Source of the DNA: Palsa-504 sp963753195
Lineage (GTDB): Bacteria; Actinomycetota; Actinomycetes; Streptosporangiales; Streptosporangiaceae
NCBI GenBank assembly: GCA_963753195.1
Contig: CAVWBH010000009.1
Span: 558,001 to 622,000, forward strand
DNA length: 64,000 bases
Direction: 5' to 3'
Part shown: one piece after another, positions 27,716-36,393 of the stretch
Numbering within the stretch: position 1 is the first letter of the stretch
Layout of the letters: the number at the start of each line of letters is the position of its first letter
Notes under the pieces: model-generated
What the model was told of the DNA's origin: nothing
Seen by the model: only the letters and a program-made list of their open reading frames with translations
The model's database searches: none
Translations under genes and position numbers: made by a program

Positions 27716-30229
27716 CTACGCGGCGACGATACTGACCAGCTTCGGTGCCCGGACGATGACCCGGGCGACCTGCTGGCCATCAAGCGTCCGGATGACGCCG
27801 GGCGCTACCAGCGCGAGCTCGCGAAGATCGGCCTCGCTGATGGTCGGCGGGACCTCCAGCCGGTCACGGACCTTACCGTTGACCTGCACTACGCAGGTAA
27901 CCGTGTCCTCGGCCAGCAGGTCCGGGTCAGCAACGGGCCAAGCCGCGCGCGCCACCGACGGTTTGCGCCCGAGCAGCTCCCAGCACTCCTCCGCGGTGTA
28001 GGGCGCGAAGACGGACAGCAGAACAGCCAGGACCTCGGCCGCCTCGCGTACCGCGGGATCGGCCGCTCCGGCAGGCCCGGAATCGATGGCCTTCCTGGTC
28101 GCACTGACCAGCTCCATCAGCCGGGCTACGGCTACGTTCAGGTGATACGCCTCGACCTGGCGGGTGACCTCGTCGATGGTCCGGTGCGTCACCTTGCGCA
28201 GCTCGGTCCCCCCGGGCGCGGGCGCGTCTTGCCCGGCGGCCGCATCCGCGGCGGCGACATCGGCAGCGGCGACATCAGCGATGATGCGCCAGACCCGGCC
28301 GAGGAATTTCACCATGGCTTCCGGGTGCACGTCCGCCCAGTCGATATCGTCCTCGGGCGGGCTGGCGAAGACCATGGACAGCCGGATGGTGTCCACGCCG
28401 AAGCGCTCGATCTGCTCGCCGAGATCGACGCCGTTGCCGAGCGATTTCGACATGGCCTTGCCGTGGTTGATCACCTGGCCTTGGTTGATCAGCCTGGTAA
28501 ACGGCTCAGTGAAGTCCAGCAGGCCCATGTCGTGCAGGACCTTGGTGAAGAACCTGGCGTACAGCAGGTGCAGGATGGCATGCTCGACGCCGCCCACGTA
28601 CATGTCGACCGGCGCCCACCGGCGGACCTCGGCCGGATCGAACGGGCCGTCGGCGTAAGCGGGCGAGCAGTACCGGAACATGTACCAGGACGAGTCCACG
28701 AACGTGTCCATGGTGTCGGTGTCCCGCTTGGCCGGTCCGCCGCAGCGGGGGCACGGCACGTTCACCCAGTCCTCAGCCGCGGCCAGCGGGGACACACCCC
28801 TGGGCACCAGGTCCTGGCCGCGCAGGTCAGGCAGCACCACCGGTAGCTGGTCGTCGGGCACCGGCACCTCGCCGCACGACGGGCAGTGCACGATCGGGAT
28901 CGGGGTGCCCCAGAAACGCTGCCGTGAGACCAGCCAGTCCCGCAGCCGGTAGTTCACGGCCGCCCGGCCCAGGCCCTTCTCGGCCAGGATGGCGATAATC
29001 GTGGCGATGGCCTCGGCTTTGGGCAGGCCGTTGATGGGGCCCGAGTTCACCAGGAGACCGTCGCCCGCAGTCGCGATCCCGGTCTGCGCGGGATCAGGCT
29101 GGCCGGTGTCGACCACGATGCGCACATCCAGACCGTAAGCGCGGGCAAAGTCCAGGTCCCGCTGGTCGTGCGCGGGTACGGCCATGATGGCCCCGGTGCC
29201 GTAGTCGGGGAGCACGTAGTCCGCGGCCCAGACCGGGATCCGCTCGCCGTTGACCGGGTTGATGGCGTACCGGCCCAGGAAGACGCCGGTCTTCTCCCGC
29301 TCGGTGGACTGGCGCTCGATGTCGGTCAGCTTCCGGACCTGCTCGGTATAGGCGCGCAGCTCGGGCAGGCGGTCGGGGGTGCACACCTCCTCGGCCAGCG
29401 GCGAGTCAGCCGCGACCACGAAGAACGTCGCCCCGTACAGCGTGTCCGGCCTGGTGGTGAACACCGTGACAGGCTCATCCAAGCCCTCCACGGTGAAGTT
29501 GACCTCAGCCCCCTGCGAGCGCCCGATCCAGTTGCGCTGCATCAGCAGCACGCGGTCGGGCCAGCAGCTCTCCAGCTCACTGGCGTCGGCGAGCAGCCGG
29601 TCCGCGTAGTCGGTGATCTTGAAGTACCACTGGTTCAGCATCCGCCGGACCACCTCGGCGCCGCAGCGCTCGCAGTGCCCGGCGATGACCTGCTCGTTAG
29701 CCAGCACGGTCTGGTCCACCGGGCACCAGTTCACGTAACCGTCCCGGCGGTAGGCCAGCCCTCGCTCGTAGAAGCGCAGGAACAGCCACTGGTTCCAGTG
29801 GTAGTAGCCCGGGTCGCACGTGGCCAGCCTGCGGCTCCAGTCGAAGGAAGTCGCGTACCGGCGGAAGGAGGCCGCCTGAGTCTCGATGTTGGCGTAGGTC
29901 CAGTCGGCCGGGTGCGAGTTGTTCCTGATCGCGGCGTTTTCCGCGGGCAGGCCGAAGGCGTCCCAGCCGATCGGATGCAGTACGTTGCGGCCGCGCAGGA
30001 AGTGATAGCGGGCGAGGGCGTCGCCGATGGCGTAGGCCTCCGCATGCCCCATGTGCAGGTCACCCGACGGGTAGGGGAACATGTCCACCAGATAGAAGCG
30101 CTCCCGCGGGTCGGCGGGATCCTCGCTGGCACGATATGGCTCGAGCTCCGCCCAGCGCGCCTGCCATTTCTCCTGGATGTCGCGGGGGTCGTAGCGCTGC
30201 GCCAGTTCGGCGCCCTCGGCCGCTGTCAT
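27716..30229 (-). CDS. leuS: Leucyl-tRNA synthetase
   Basis: 837 residues, class I synthetase that charges tRNA-Leu. The HIGH motif is in PYPSGDLHMGHAEAY, the zinc-like Cys pairs in CERCGAEV and PSCGEVP, the CP1 editing domain in the middle and KMSKS as KAMSKSLGNGV. ATG 30229 is chosen because GAGGAAAT lies 5 nt upstream. A 130-nt leader precedes it with a leucine leader peptide and terminator, so the gene is probably regulated by ribosome-mediated attenuation. Convergent to lexA paralogue 2; a small GCCCGC/GCGGGC hairpin lies between (27687-27703). Confidence 0.96.
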   Translation of the reverse strand: MTAAEGAELAQRYDPRDIQEKWQARWAELEPYRASEDPADPRERFYLVDMFPYPSGDLHMGHAEAYAIGDALARYHFLRGRNVLHPIGWDAFGLPAENAAIRNNSHPADWTYANIETQAASFRRYATSFDWSRRLATCDPGYYHWNQWLFLRFYERGLAYRRDGYVNWCPVDQTVLANEQVIAGHCERCGAEVVRRMLNQWYFKITDYADRLLADASELESCWPDRVLLMQRNWIGRSQGAEVNFTVEGLDEPVTVFTTRPDTLYGATFFVVAADSPLAEEVCTPDRLPELRAYTEQVRKLTDIERQSTEREKTGVFLGRYAINPVNGERIPVWAADYVLPDYGTGAIMAVPAHDQRDLDFARAYGLDVRIVVDTGQPDPAQTGIATAGDGLLVNSGPINGLPKAEAIATIIAILAEKGLGRAAVNYRLRDWLVSRQRFWGTPIPIVHCPSCGEVPVPDDQLPVVLPDLRGQDLVPRGVSPLAAAEDWVNVPCPRCGGPAKRDTDTMDTFVDSSWYMFRYCSPAYADGPFDPAEVRRWAPVDMYVGGVEHAILHLLYARFFTKVLHDMGLLDFTEPFTRLINQGQVINHGKAMSKSLGNGVDLGEQIERFGVDTIRLSMVFASPPEDDIDWADVHPEAMVKFLGRVWRIIADVAAADVAAADAAAGQDAPAPGGTELRKVTHRTIDEVTRQVEAYHLNVAVARLMELVSATRKAIDSGPAGAADPAVREAAEVLAVLLSVFAPYTAEECWELLGRKPSVARAAWPVADPDLLAEDTVTCVVQVNGKVRDRLEVPPTISEADLRELALVAPGVIRTLDGQQVARVIVRAPKLVSIVAA

Positions 30230-30272
30230 TATTTCCTCGCCATCAGATCGGTCCGGCCCTGCTCCGGCAATG

Positions 30273-30296
30273 AAAACGCCCCTCGAGACGAGGGGC
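30273..30296 (-). terminator. Attenuator terminator in the leuS leader
   Basis: On the minus strand GCCCCTCG-TCT-CGAGGGGC forms an 8-bp stem followed by GTTTTC. It lies between the leader peptide and leuS, 43 nt upstream of the leuS ATG. Confidence 0.8.
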
Positions 30297-30298
30297 AG

Positions 30299-30326
30299 CC
30301 GCGCCAACGAAGGTAGGTCGGCGCGG
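30299..30326 (-). promoter_or_regulatory. Pause hairpin of the leuS leader
   Basis: CCGCGCC and GGCGCGG (7-bp arms) directly follow the stop codon of the leader peptide. A ribosome stalled on the leucine codons would affect its folding. Confidence 0.6.
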
Positions 30327-30359
30327 CTAGGTAAGAAGAAGCAGCCGGGCGGCACGCAT
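30327..30359 (-). CDS. Leucine leader peptide of leuS
   Basis: ATG 30359 reads MRAARLLLLT then TAG. Four consecutive leucine codons (CTG CTT CTT CTT) sit just before the stop. CTT is a rare leucine codon in this GC-rich genome, which would increase the sensitivity of the stall to charged tRNA. No clear Shine-Dalgarno site precedes it. Confidence 0.7.
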   Translation of the reverse strand: MRAARLLLLT

Positions 30360-30417
30360 GCGCACAGGATAGCGCACTCGCGGCGCGCCGGCCGGTGCCC
30401 GCGGCCGGTGCCTGAGG

Positions 30418-30504
30418 CTGCTGCTGGGACCGCTGCCTGGGGCCGCTGCTGGGACGGCTGCTGGGACCGCTGCTGGGACCGCTGGCTGAGGCCGCTGGCT
30501 GAGG
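30418..30504. repeat. Imperfect 12-bp tandem repeats
   Basis: About six copies of GCTGCTGGGACC-like units between leuS and the KS-AT gene. No gene is seen from 30360 to 30798. Confidence 0.6.
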
Positions 30505-30798
30505 TGCGGCGGCGCCGACGAAGAGACCCGGCCAGGGCTGATCGGGCCGCCGGCGCCAGTTTACGGTTCGCCCGGCGGACAAGATCGCCGGCGGCCGGGC
30601 ATCCTCCCGGCTGGCGCAGATCGCCGGCGAGCTAGTTCGCGCAGGCCCGCGGGGCGGCGGGAGCGATCACGGAACCTGAATAACCAGAACTTGGATTAAG
30701 CGCACGAATCAGCGTGTCTCGCCAATCGCCTTGACGGACGGCCCGCCGGTATCTATCCATCGTTACTAAGGAAACGCATTCAGTTACGGGGAGTGGCA

Positions 30799-33240
30799 AT
30801 GGGCGACCGGGCAGATCAGGGCAGGGGGGTCGCGATCATAGGCCTGGCGTGCCGGTTCCCCGGGGCGCGCGATCCGGCCGAATTTCATGACCTCACGGTG
30901 GCCGGCCGCCGCATGTTCCGGCCGACGGCCGACTCGCAGGCTGGGCTCCTGCACGCGGCGCTGCTCGACGACTGGGGCGGGCCGGCTACCAGCGGCGATC
31001 GGGCCACGCAGGACGCCGGGGCAGTGCAGAAGCTGGCCGCCCAGACCACCGCCCTGGCCCTGGCGGACGCCGGGCTGAAGGCCGAGGAAATCGTGGCTGG
31101 AGCACCCGGACGAGCCGGGTTGTCCATCGCGAGTTCGGTAGCGGGCGTCGGCGAGCTGGTGCGCGAGCAGTCGGGGCTCACCGGGGACGCGGCCTGGCCG
31201 CGCACGGCGGCCGCGTCGTCACTGCACGCGGTGGCGGCCGCCGCGGAGGCGCTGCGATCCGGAAGCCTCGACCTGGCGGTAGCGGGCGGCGCGGAACTCG
31301 GCCTCGATCCGGCCTGGCTCACCGCGGCGGCGCGAGCCGGGACGCTGGGCCGGGACGAAATGCGCGTCTACGCCGCCGAACCGTGCGGCCTGCTGCCCGG
31401 TGAGGGCTGCGGCATCGTGGTGCTCGTGCGCTCCGCTGACGCCCACGCGGCCCGGGTGCCCATCTACGCCGAGATCGCCGGCTGGAGCACCGTGCCGGTC
31501 GCACCATCGGCGCTAGATGACCAGGCCATCCTGCGGGCCTACCAGCAGGCTGGCATCGATCCCGCGGACATCCAGCTCATCGAGGGTGAGGGCAGGGGCA
31601 CCGCGGCCGGGGACCTGGCCGAGCTCACCGCGTTCGCACGGCTGCGGCAGGGCGGCCGGGCCACGGCGGCGCTGGGTTCCGTGGCCGCGGGCATCGGATA
31701 CACCCGGGCGGCGGCGGGTGTCGCGAGCCTGATCAAGACCGCCCTGGCCATGGCGGTCGGCACGATCCCGCCCGGCACCCGGTGCGCGCGGCAGCACCGG
31801 CTGATCGAGACCGGGGAAGCGCTGCTGCGGCTACCGCGGGTGGCCGAGCCGTGGCCGGATGGGAACACGGACGCCTCCGGAAGACGGCTGGCCGCGGTCA
31901 ACTCGCTCGGCACCGCGGACCCGGCGGCCGGGCCGGGGCCGTCTGGCGGCCACCCGCAGGCCGAAGGGGTCCACCTGGTGATGTGCCGCGAAGCCGAGCC
32001 GGAACGCGGGCGGGGACGGCGGCGGCGCACGGCCGATACGGCCAGCGCATCGGCACCTGTGCCCGCGCCGGAGGCTTCAGCGGCGCCTGCGCCGTCTGTG
32101 ACTGCTGGGGCTCCTGAGGATGGACGAGTGCCGATCGGGGCCGAGACCCGGGTCGGGACGGGAGGCACCACGGCCGGGGCCGTCACCGCGGACGTATGCG
32201 CTCCGGCCGGGGCCGTGATCGCGGACGTATGCGCTCCGGCCGGGGCGCGCGGGCGGGTGGTGGTGGTGTTCGGCGGGCTGGCCCGGGCGGGGCTGGCGCA
32301 GTCAGGGATGCTGGCCGCCTCGCTCGCCGGGCTGCGCACCCTGGACCTGATCGGCGTCACACCGGTCGCCGCGGTGGGCTACAGCCTGGGCGAACTCGCC
32401 GGCCTGGTCTGGGCGGGCTGCCTGCCCGCGGCCGAGGCGGCGCGGCTGGCGGCCCAGCGTGGCCAGGTGCTGCGCGGATACGGTGACGGTCCGGCGGCGA
32501 TGGCCCGGGTCGCGGCTGACGCCGATACCGCGCGCGAGCTCGGGGCGCCCGAAGGGCTGCACATCGCCGGCTACGAGGGGGCGCGCTCGCATCTGCTGGC
32601 GGGGCCCGCGGCGAGCATCCGCAACCTGACCCGGCGAGCCGCCGCGGCGGGCGTGGCCGTCGAGGTCCTGGGTATCGCCCTCGCGCTGCACTCCCCGGCG
32701 ATGGCCGGGTGCGCCGCCCCGCTGCGGAGCGTCCTGGCGGGCACGCGCTTCGCGCCGCCGCGGCGTCGGCTGATCTCCACGGTCACCGGACGTCCGGTCA
32801 TGCCCGGCGACGACCTGGCCGAGCTGCTGGCCAGCCAGCTGAGCCGGCCAGTGCTCTTCGCGCGGGCGATGGCATTGGCAGCTGAGCAAGCTGACCTGAT
32901 CGTCGTTGCCGGGCCGGACGACGGCCTGGCCGACCTGGCCGCCGGCTGCTGCGCCGCGCCTGTCGTCACTATCCCGAGCGCCCCGGTCACGGAGGGCCCG
33001 GGCGGCCGCGACCCCTCGGGTTACGCCCGGCTGGCCGCGGCCTTGACCGCCGCCGGGGCGATCAGCGATGTCACGGCCCCGGCCCTATCCGCCACGGCCC
33101 CATCCGCGCTGGCCCCATCGGCCCAGGCGGGTACGTGGCCCGTGCCGGTGACGCGGGCCGCGGGGACTGGCCACGGCCAGGACTCCGGTCGGGGCTCCAG
33201 TCAGGGGGTCGGGGCGGGCACCACGGCCCGTTCGGTATGA
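30799..33240 (+). CDS. Orphan KS-AT didomain protein with inactive ketosynthase
   Basis: 813 residues. The first ~340 match a type I beta-ketoacyl synthase (GVAIIGLACRFPGARDPAEF), but every catalytic residue is changed. The Cys motif TAC-A-SSL reads TAAASSL (Cys to Ala 138). EAHGTGT reads EGEGRGT (His to Glu 266), and NIGHTQAAAG reads GIGYTRAAAG (His to Tyr 303). A low-complexity linker with a 33-bp tandem repeat follows. The acyltransferase part keeps Ser 531 (GYSLGE, where GHSxGE is usual) and His 633 (ALHSPAM). It lacks about 40 residues before the Ser, including the usual GQG loop. No ACP, KR or TE is nearby. PfaB-type proteins also pair a degenerate KS with an AT. ATG 30799 has GGGGAG 6 nt upstream. 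Confidence 0.82.
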   Translation: MGDRADQGRGVAIIGLACRFPGARDPAEFHDLTVAGRRMFRPTADSQAGLLHAALLDDWGGPATSGDRATQDAGAVQKLAAQTTALALADAGLKAEEIVAGAPGRAGLSIASSVAGVGELVREQSGLTGDAAWPRTAAASSLHAVAAAAEALRSGSLDLAVAGGAELGLDPAWLTAAARAGTLGRDEMRVYAAEPCGLLPGEGCGIVVLVRSADAHAARVPIYAEIAGWSTVPVAPSALDDQAILRAYQQAGIDPADIQLIEGEGRGTAAGDLAELTAFARLRQGGRATAALGSVAAGIGYTRAAAGVASLIKTALAMAVGTIPPGTRCARQHRLIETGEALLRLPRVAEPWPDGNTDASGRRLAAVNSLGTADPAAGPGPSGGHPQAEGVHLVMCREAEPERGRGRRRRTADTASASAPVPAPEASAAPAPSVTAGAPEDGRVPIGAETRVGTGGTTAGAVTADVCAPAGAVIADVCAPAGARGRVVVVFGGLARAGLAQSGMLAASLAGLRTLDLIGVTPVAAVGYSLGELAGLVWAGCLPAAEAARLAAQRGQVLRGYGDGPAAMARVAADADTARELGAPEGLHIAGYEGARSHLLAGPAASIRNLTRRAAAAGVAVEVLGIALALHSPAMAGCAAPLRSVLAGTRFAPPRRRLISTVTGRPVMPGDDLAELLASQLSRPVLFARAMALAAEQADLIVVAGPDDGLADLAAGCCAAPVVTIPSAPVTEGPGGRDPSGYARLAAALTAAGAISDVTAPALSATAPSALAPSAQAGTWPVPVTRAAGTGHGQDSGRGSSQGVGAGTTARSV
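32176..32241 (+). repeat. In-frame 33-bp tandem duplication in the KS-AT linker
   Basis: Two copies, starting at 32176 and 32209, both with GCGGACGTATGCGCTCCGGCC. They encode AGAVTADVCAP and AGAVIADVCAP. Confidence 0.85.
33209..33239. repeat. Dispersed repeat at the end of the KS-AT gene
   Basis: Second copy of the GGGCGGGNACCACGG-CCGTTCGG element of 7821-7850. It encodes the last residues of the KS-AT protein and lies 4 nt from the stop of the convergent methyltransferase gene. Confidence 0.55.
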
Positions 33241-33243
33241 AAC

Positions 33244-34515
33244 TCACTGGACCAGGACGCGAGGGACCTCCCAGTCGGGGCGAAGCGGCATAGCCGACGT
33301 GCCGTCCGGGTGAAGCTTCACGCCCAGTACCTGGTGCAGCTCGATGTGGTTGCGGTCGAAGCCGAGCCGGGAGCCGGCCATGTACAGGCGCCACACCCGG
33401 GCCGTGCCCTGGCCGACCTCCGCGACCGCCTCGTCCCAGTGCGCGTCCAGGTTGGCGCACCAGGCGGCCAGGGTCTTGGCGTAGTGCTCGCGCAGGTTCT
33501 CCTCGTGCCGGACCTCGAAGCCGGTGTCGTGCATGAGCGAGACCAGGTAGCCGGGTCCCTCGAGCTCCCCGTCGGGGAACACGTAACGGTTGATGAACCC
33601 GCCCCTGCGGATGGGCGGCTCGTTGTTGGTCGGCCGGGTGATGCAGTGGTTGAGCAGCCGACCGCCGGGCTTCAGCTTGCCGAGCAGAAATGAGAAGTAG
33701 GAGGGGAGGTTCTGCTTGCCGATGTGCTCGGTGAGCCCGATGGAGCTGACCGCGTCGAAGCCTGACTCGATCACGTCCCGGTAGTCCAGGTGGCGGACCT
33801 CGGCCAGCGCGGACAGCCCCGCCCGCTCGATCGCGGCCTGGCCCCAGGCGGCCTGCTGCGCGGACAACGTGACGCCGAGCGCCTTGACGCCGTACTCCCG
33901 CGCGGCGTGAATCACCATTCCGCCCCAGCCGCAGCCGACGTCGAGCAGGCGCATGCCCGGCTCGAGGCCGAGCTTGCGCGCGACCAGGTCGAACTTGTAC
34001 TCCTGGGCTTCTTCCAGGGTCGAGTCGTCGGTCGGGTAGCAGGCGCAGGTGTAGGCCATGCTCGGCCCGAGCACCCACTCGTAGAACCGGTTGGACACGT
34101 CGTAGTGGTGGGAGATGACCTTGGCGTCGCGGCCCTTGGAGTGCAGCCGCCCGTTCAGCCAGCGCCGGCGCACTTCCTGGGGCGGCGGCGGCATGCGGTG
34201 CAGCAGGAGCTTCGGCCCGCCGAGGGCTTGCAGCAGCCGCAGCTTGTCGGCTGCGCTAAGGCTGACGGACTGGATCTTCGTTATCCGGGACAGCGCCTCG
34301 TACATGTCGCCGTCGACGTCCAGGTGGCCGGCCACGTAGGCGCGGGCCAGCCCGAGTTCCCCGGGGGCCTGCGCCAGGTAGGCCACGGCGACCGGCGAGC
34401 GGACGGTGATCTTCACTGGGGATCCGGCCACGCCGGCGTGACTGCCGTCATAGGCCGCGAATTCCACCGGGGCGTCGGGCCCTGCTATCGCCTCGAAGAC
34501 CTCGGCTATTGCCAT
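33244..34515 (-). CDS. tmsB: Fatty acid methyltransferase, TmsB/BfaB/UfaA1-like (CFA-synthase family)
   Basis: 423 residues. The N-terminal part (KITVRSPVAVAYLAQAPGELGLARAYVAGHLDVDGD) is the CFA-synthase-type lipid domain. The SAM site is LLDVGCGWGGMVIHAAREYGVKALGVTLSAQQ. With the adjacent FAD oxidase it should make 10-methylstearate: TmsB methylates oleoyl chains at C10 to the 10-methylene form and TmsA reduces it. The ATG at 34515 has GGAAGGAA upstream. The gene lies 44 nt downstream of tmsA on the same strand, so they form an operon. Cyclopropane synthesis is the other possibility, but the tmsA partner argues for 10-methyl lipids. Confidence 0.85.
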   Translation of the reverse strand: MAIAEVFEAIAGPDAPVEFAAYDGSHAGVAGSPVKITVRSPVAVAYLAQAPGELGLARAYVAGHLDVDGDMYEALSRITKIQSVSLSAADKLRLLQALGGPKLLLHRMPPPPQEVRRRWLNGRLHSKGRDAKVISHHYDVSNRFYEWVLGPSMAYTCACYPTDDSTLEEAQEYKFDLVARKLGLEPGMRLLDVGCGWGGMVIHAAREYGVKALGVTLSAQQAAWGQAAIERAGLSALAEVRHLDYRDVIESGFDAVSSIGLTEHIGKQNLPSYFSFLLGKLKPGGRLLNHCITRPTNNEPPIRRGGFINRYVFPDGELEGPGYLVSLMHDTGFEVRHEENLREHYAKTLAAWCANLDAHWDEAVAEVGQGTARVWRLYMAGSRLGFDRNHIELHQVLGVKLHPDGTSAMPLRPDWEVPRVLVQ

Positions 34516-34559
34516 CCTGCGCGTTCCTTCCGTCGGTCGATACCGTTGAATCAGATGCT

Positions 34560-35951
34560 TCAGCGTCCCAGGACGCACTTCTCGTACAGGCTGAGCAGGC
34601 GCCCCTCGCCGTCGTAGGCGCGCTTGAGCGCGTGGTAAGACGCGCCGTCGTAGCGCTGGTAGAACTCGTTCTCGGGGTAGAACGCCGTCGAGTACAGCGA
34701 CTTGTGCCCGTCCAGCTTCGCCACCTCGTCTTCGACCAGGCGGTTGTAGTACCCGTCCTGCTCGCCCGCGGGCAGCGGCACCATCCCCCAGAAGCCGAAG
34801 TTCACGTACACATCCCCGGCCTCGAGCGGCCATAGCGGCCACGGCCTGGCCCGCTCGCCGCGTACCCGCAGCGGGCACATCCAGACCGGGCTCATCCCCA
34901 CGTTCGCAGCGAAGTACCGGAGGAAATCGGCGCCGCGCTCGACCGGGATCTCGACGTCCTGGATGACGGACTCGCGGGCCGGGACCTGGCGCCTTTCGTC
35001 CATGGTGGCGGTAAGGCGGTAGCGCCGGTCCAGCGAGACGAGCTTGTGGTACACGTCCGAGCGCCGGTACCGGCGCGGCCATAGCCGCCTGAGGCGAGGA
35101 TTCTGCACGCCGAAGGCCCGCGAGCACCAGAACCAGTCGGTATCCCACCGCCACAGGTAGTCGCGGATGGTGAGGAAATCCTCCTTGTGCTGGCGGATCG
35201 ACTGGTAGTAGATCTGCTGGCCGGTGTAGTCGCCGCGCCAGGGGGCCACCTCGCTGAACGCGCCGACCGTCAGGTACAGCTCATCCGGCGAGAACGCGGT
35301 CCCGTCCACGAAGTCGGCCCGGTGGCCGCGGAAGCTCCCTTCCGCGGCGATCTGGGCGATCGCGTCCATGCAGTCATCCGGCGTCGCGAACGGGAAATGC
35401 CGCAGGTGCACGAACGGCTGCACCGGCTCGAGCTCGATGGTGAGCGACAGGGCGTAACCCAGAGTGCCGAGGGAGTTCGGGAACCCGTGGAACAAGTCCG
35501 CGTGCTCGTTGTCAGCGGTGGCACGCACGACGCGGCCGTCGCCGGTCAGGATCTCCATCTCGGTGACCGACTCGTGCGGCATCCCGTTGCGCAGCGAAGT
35601 GGACTCGATGCCCAGCCCGGTGACCGCCCCGCCGAGGGTGATCGTCTTGAGCTGCGGGACCACCAGCGGCATCAGCTGGTGCCGCAGCGTCGCGTCGCAC
35701 AGGTCCTCGTAAGTGGTCATGCCGCCGACCCGGGCGGTGCGGCGGGCCGGGTCGATTTCCAGCACGTGACCGAAGGCGGAGACATCCAGCCCGGCCGCAG
35801 CCGCAGCGCCAGCCGGGGCCTTCGGGACGTTGTCGCGGAACCGGAAGAGGTTCGAGGTGCGCTTGGCCAGCCGGACGGGAGCCCCGGGCGGCAGCGCCGC
35901 GTAGGTCTCGCGCAGCCTGGCCACGGCGGCCTCGTGCGTGTCGGCCGTCAT
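34560..35951 (-). CDS. tmsA: FAD-binding oxidoreductase, TmsA/BfaA-like
   Basis: 463 residues of the FAD_binding_4 (VAO/PCMH) family. The FAD site is TARVGGMTTYEDLCDATLRHQLMPLVVPQLKTITLGGAVTGLGIESTSLRNGMPHESVTEMEILTG. The C-terminal half matches the DHCR24-like type. In the tms system this enzyme reduces the 10-methylene fatty acyl intermediate to 10-methyl. ATG 35951 follows GGAGGGCG. It is the first gene of the two-gene operon. Confidence 0.87.
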   Translation of the reverse strand: MTADTHEAAVARLRETYAALPPGAPVRLAKRTSNLFRFRDNVPKAPAGAAAAAGLDVSAFGHVLEIDPARRTARVGGMTTYEDLCDATLRHQLMPLVVPQLKTITLGGAVTGLGIESTSLRNGMPHESVTEMEILTGDGRVVRATADNEHADLFHGFPNSLGTLGYALSLTIELEPVQPFVHLRHFPFATPDDCMDAIAQIAAEGSFRGHRADFVDGTAFSPDELYLTVGAFSEVAPWRGDYTGQQIYYQSIRQHKEDFLTIRDYLWRWDTDWFWCSRAFGVQNPRLRRLWPRRYRRSDVYHKLVSLDRRYRLTATMDERRQVPARESVIQDVEIPVERGADFLRYFAANVGMSPVWMCPLRVRGERARPWPLWPLEAGDVYVNFGFWGMVPLPAGEQDGYYNRLVEDEVAKLDGHKSLYSTAFYPENEFYQRYDGASYHALKRAYDGEGRLLSLYEKCVLGR

Positions 35952-36028
35952 GCGGCGCCCTCCATGGTCTGGACCATCGTCAGCTGACCGGACATTCCTG
36001 GCAGTTTATCCCCCGCCCGGCCGTGACC

Positions 36029-36306
36029 TCAGTCTTCATCATCCAGGTCCGGGCGACATCCGTCCAGGTCGCGGCCGGTGTCCTCGTCGTGATCCTCGGC
36101 ACCGTCGTGATCCTCGGCACCGTCGTGGCTGGCCGCCACCTCCTCAGGCGTCATCGGGAGCCTGGCCAGCGAGGGCGGCGCTCCGGCGGCGATCACCTGG
36201 CGGAACAGCGAGGCCATCAAGTATCCGGGGTCATCGGCCAGCGCCGGTCCAGCGCGACGTTCGCCAGCGCCCCATCTCCGCTTGGCCAGGCCACGAAGGC
36301 CAGCAG
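36029..36306 (-). pseudogene. Decayed copy of the 3' end of the DUF4192 gene
   Basis: It encodes MASLFRQVIAAGAPPSLARLPMTPEEVAAS, then an expanded DGAEDHDGAEDHDEDTG and DLDDED, matching the C-terminus of the full gene at 38334-39482. The nucleotide match runs to about 36306 upstream. It contains a one-base deletion (GCGCCGGTCC for GCGCCCGGTCC near 36242), so the frame is broken. Same orientation as the full gene. Confidence 0.85.
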
Positions 36307-36393
36307 TCGATAGCAGCCGGTCATGGCGCGGGCAGAGACTGCGGCTAGGCAGCCTGCAACTTCTAGACTTCCACTAAACGCTCGTGCGCCGGT

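Noticed and set aside
30229..30360. T-box riboswitch before leuS
   Set aside because: No T-box sequence (GGTGGNACCGCG) or specifier loop is visible, whereas a Leu-rich leader peptide and terminator are.
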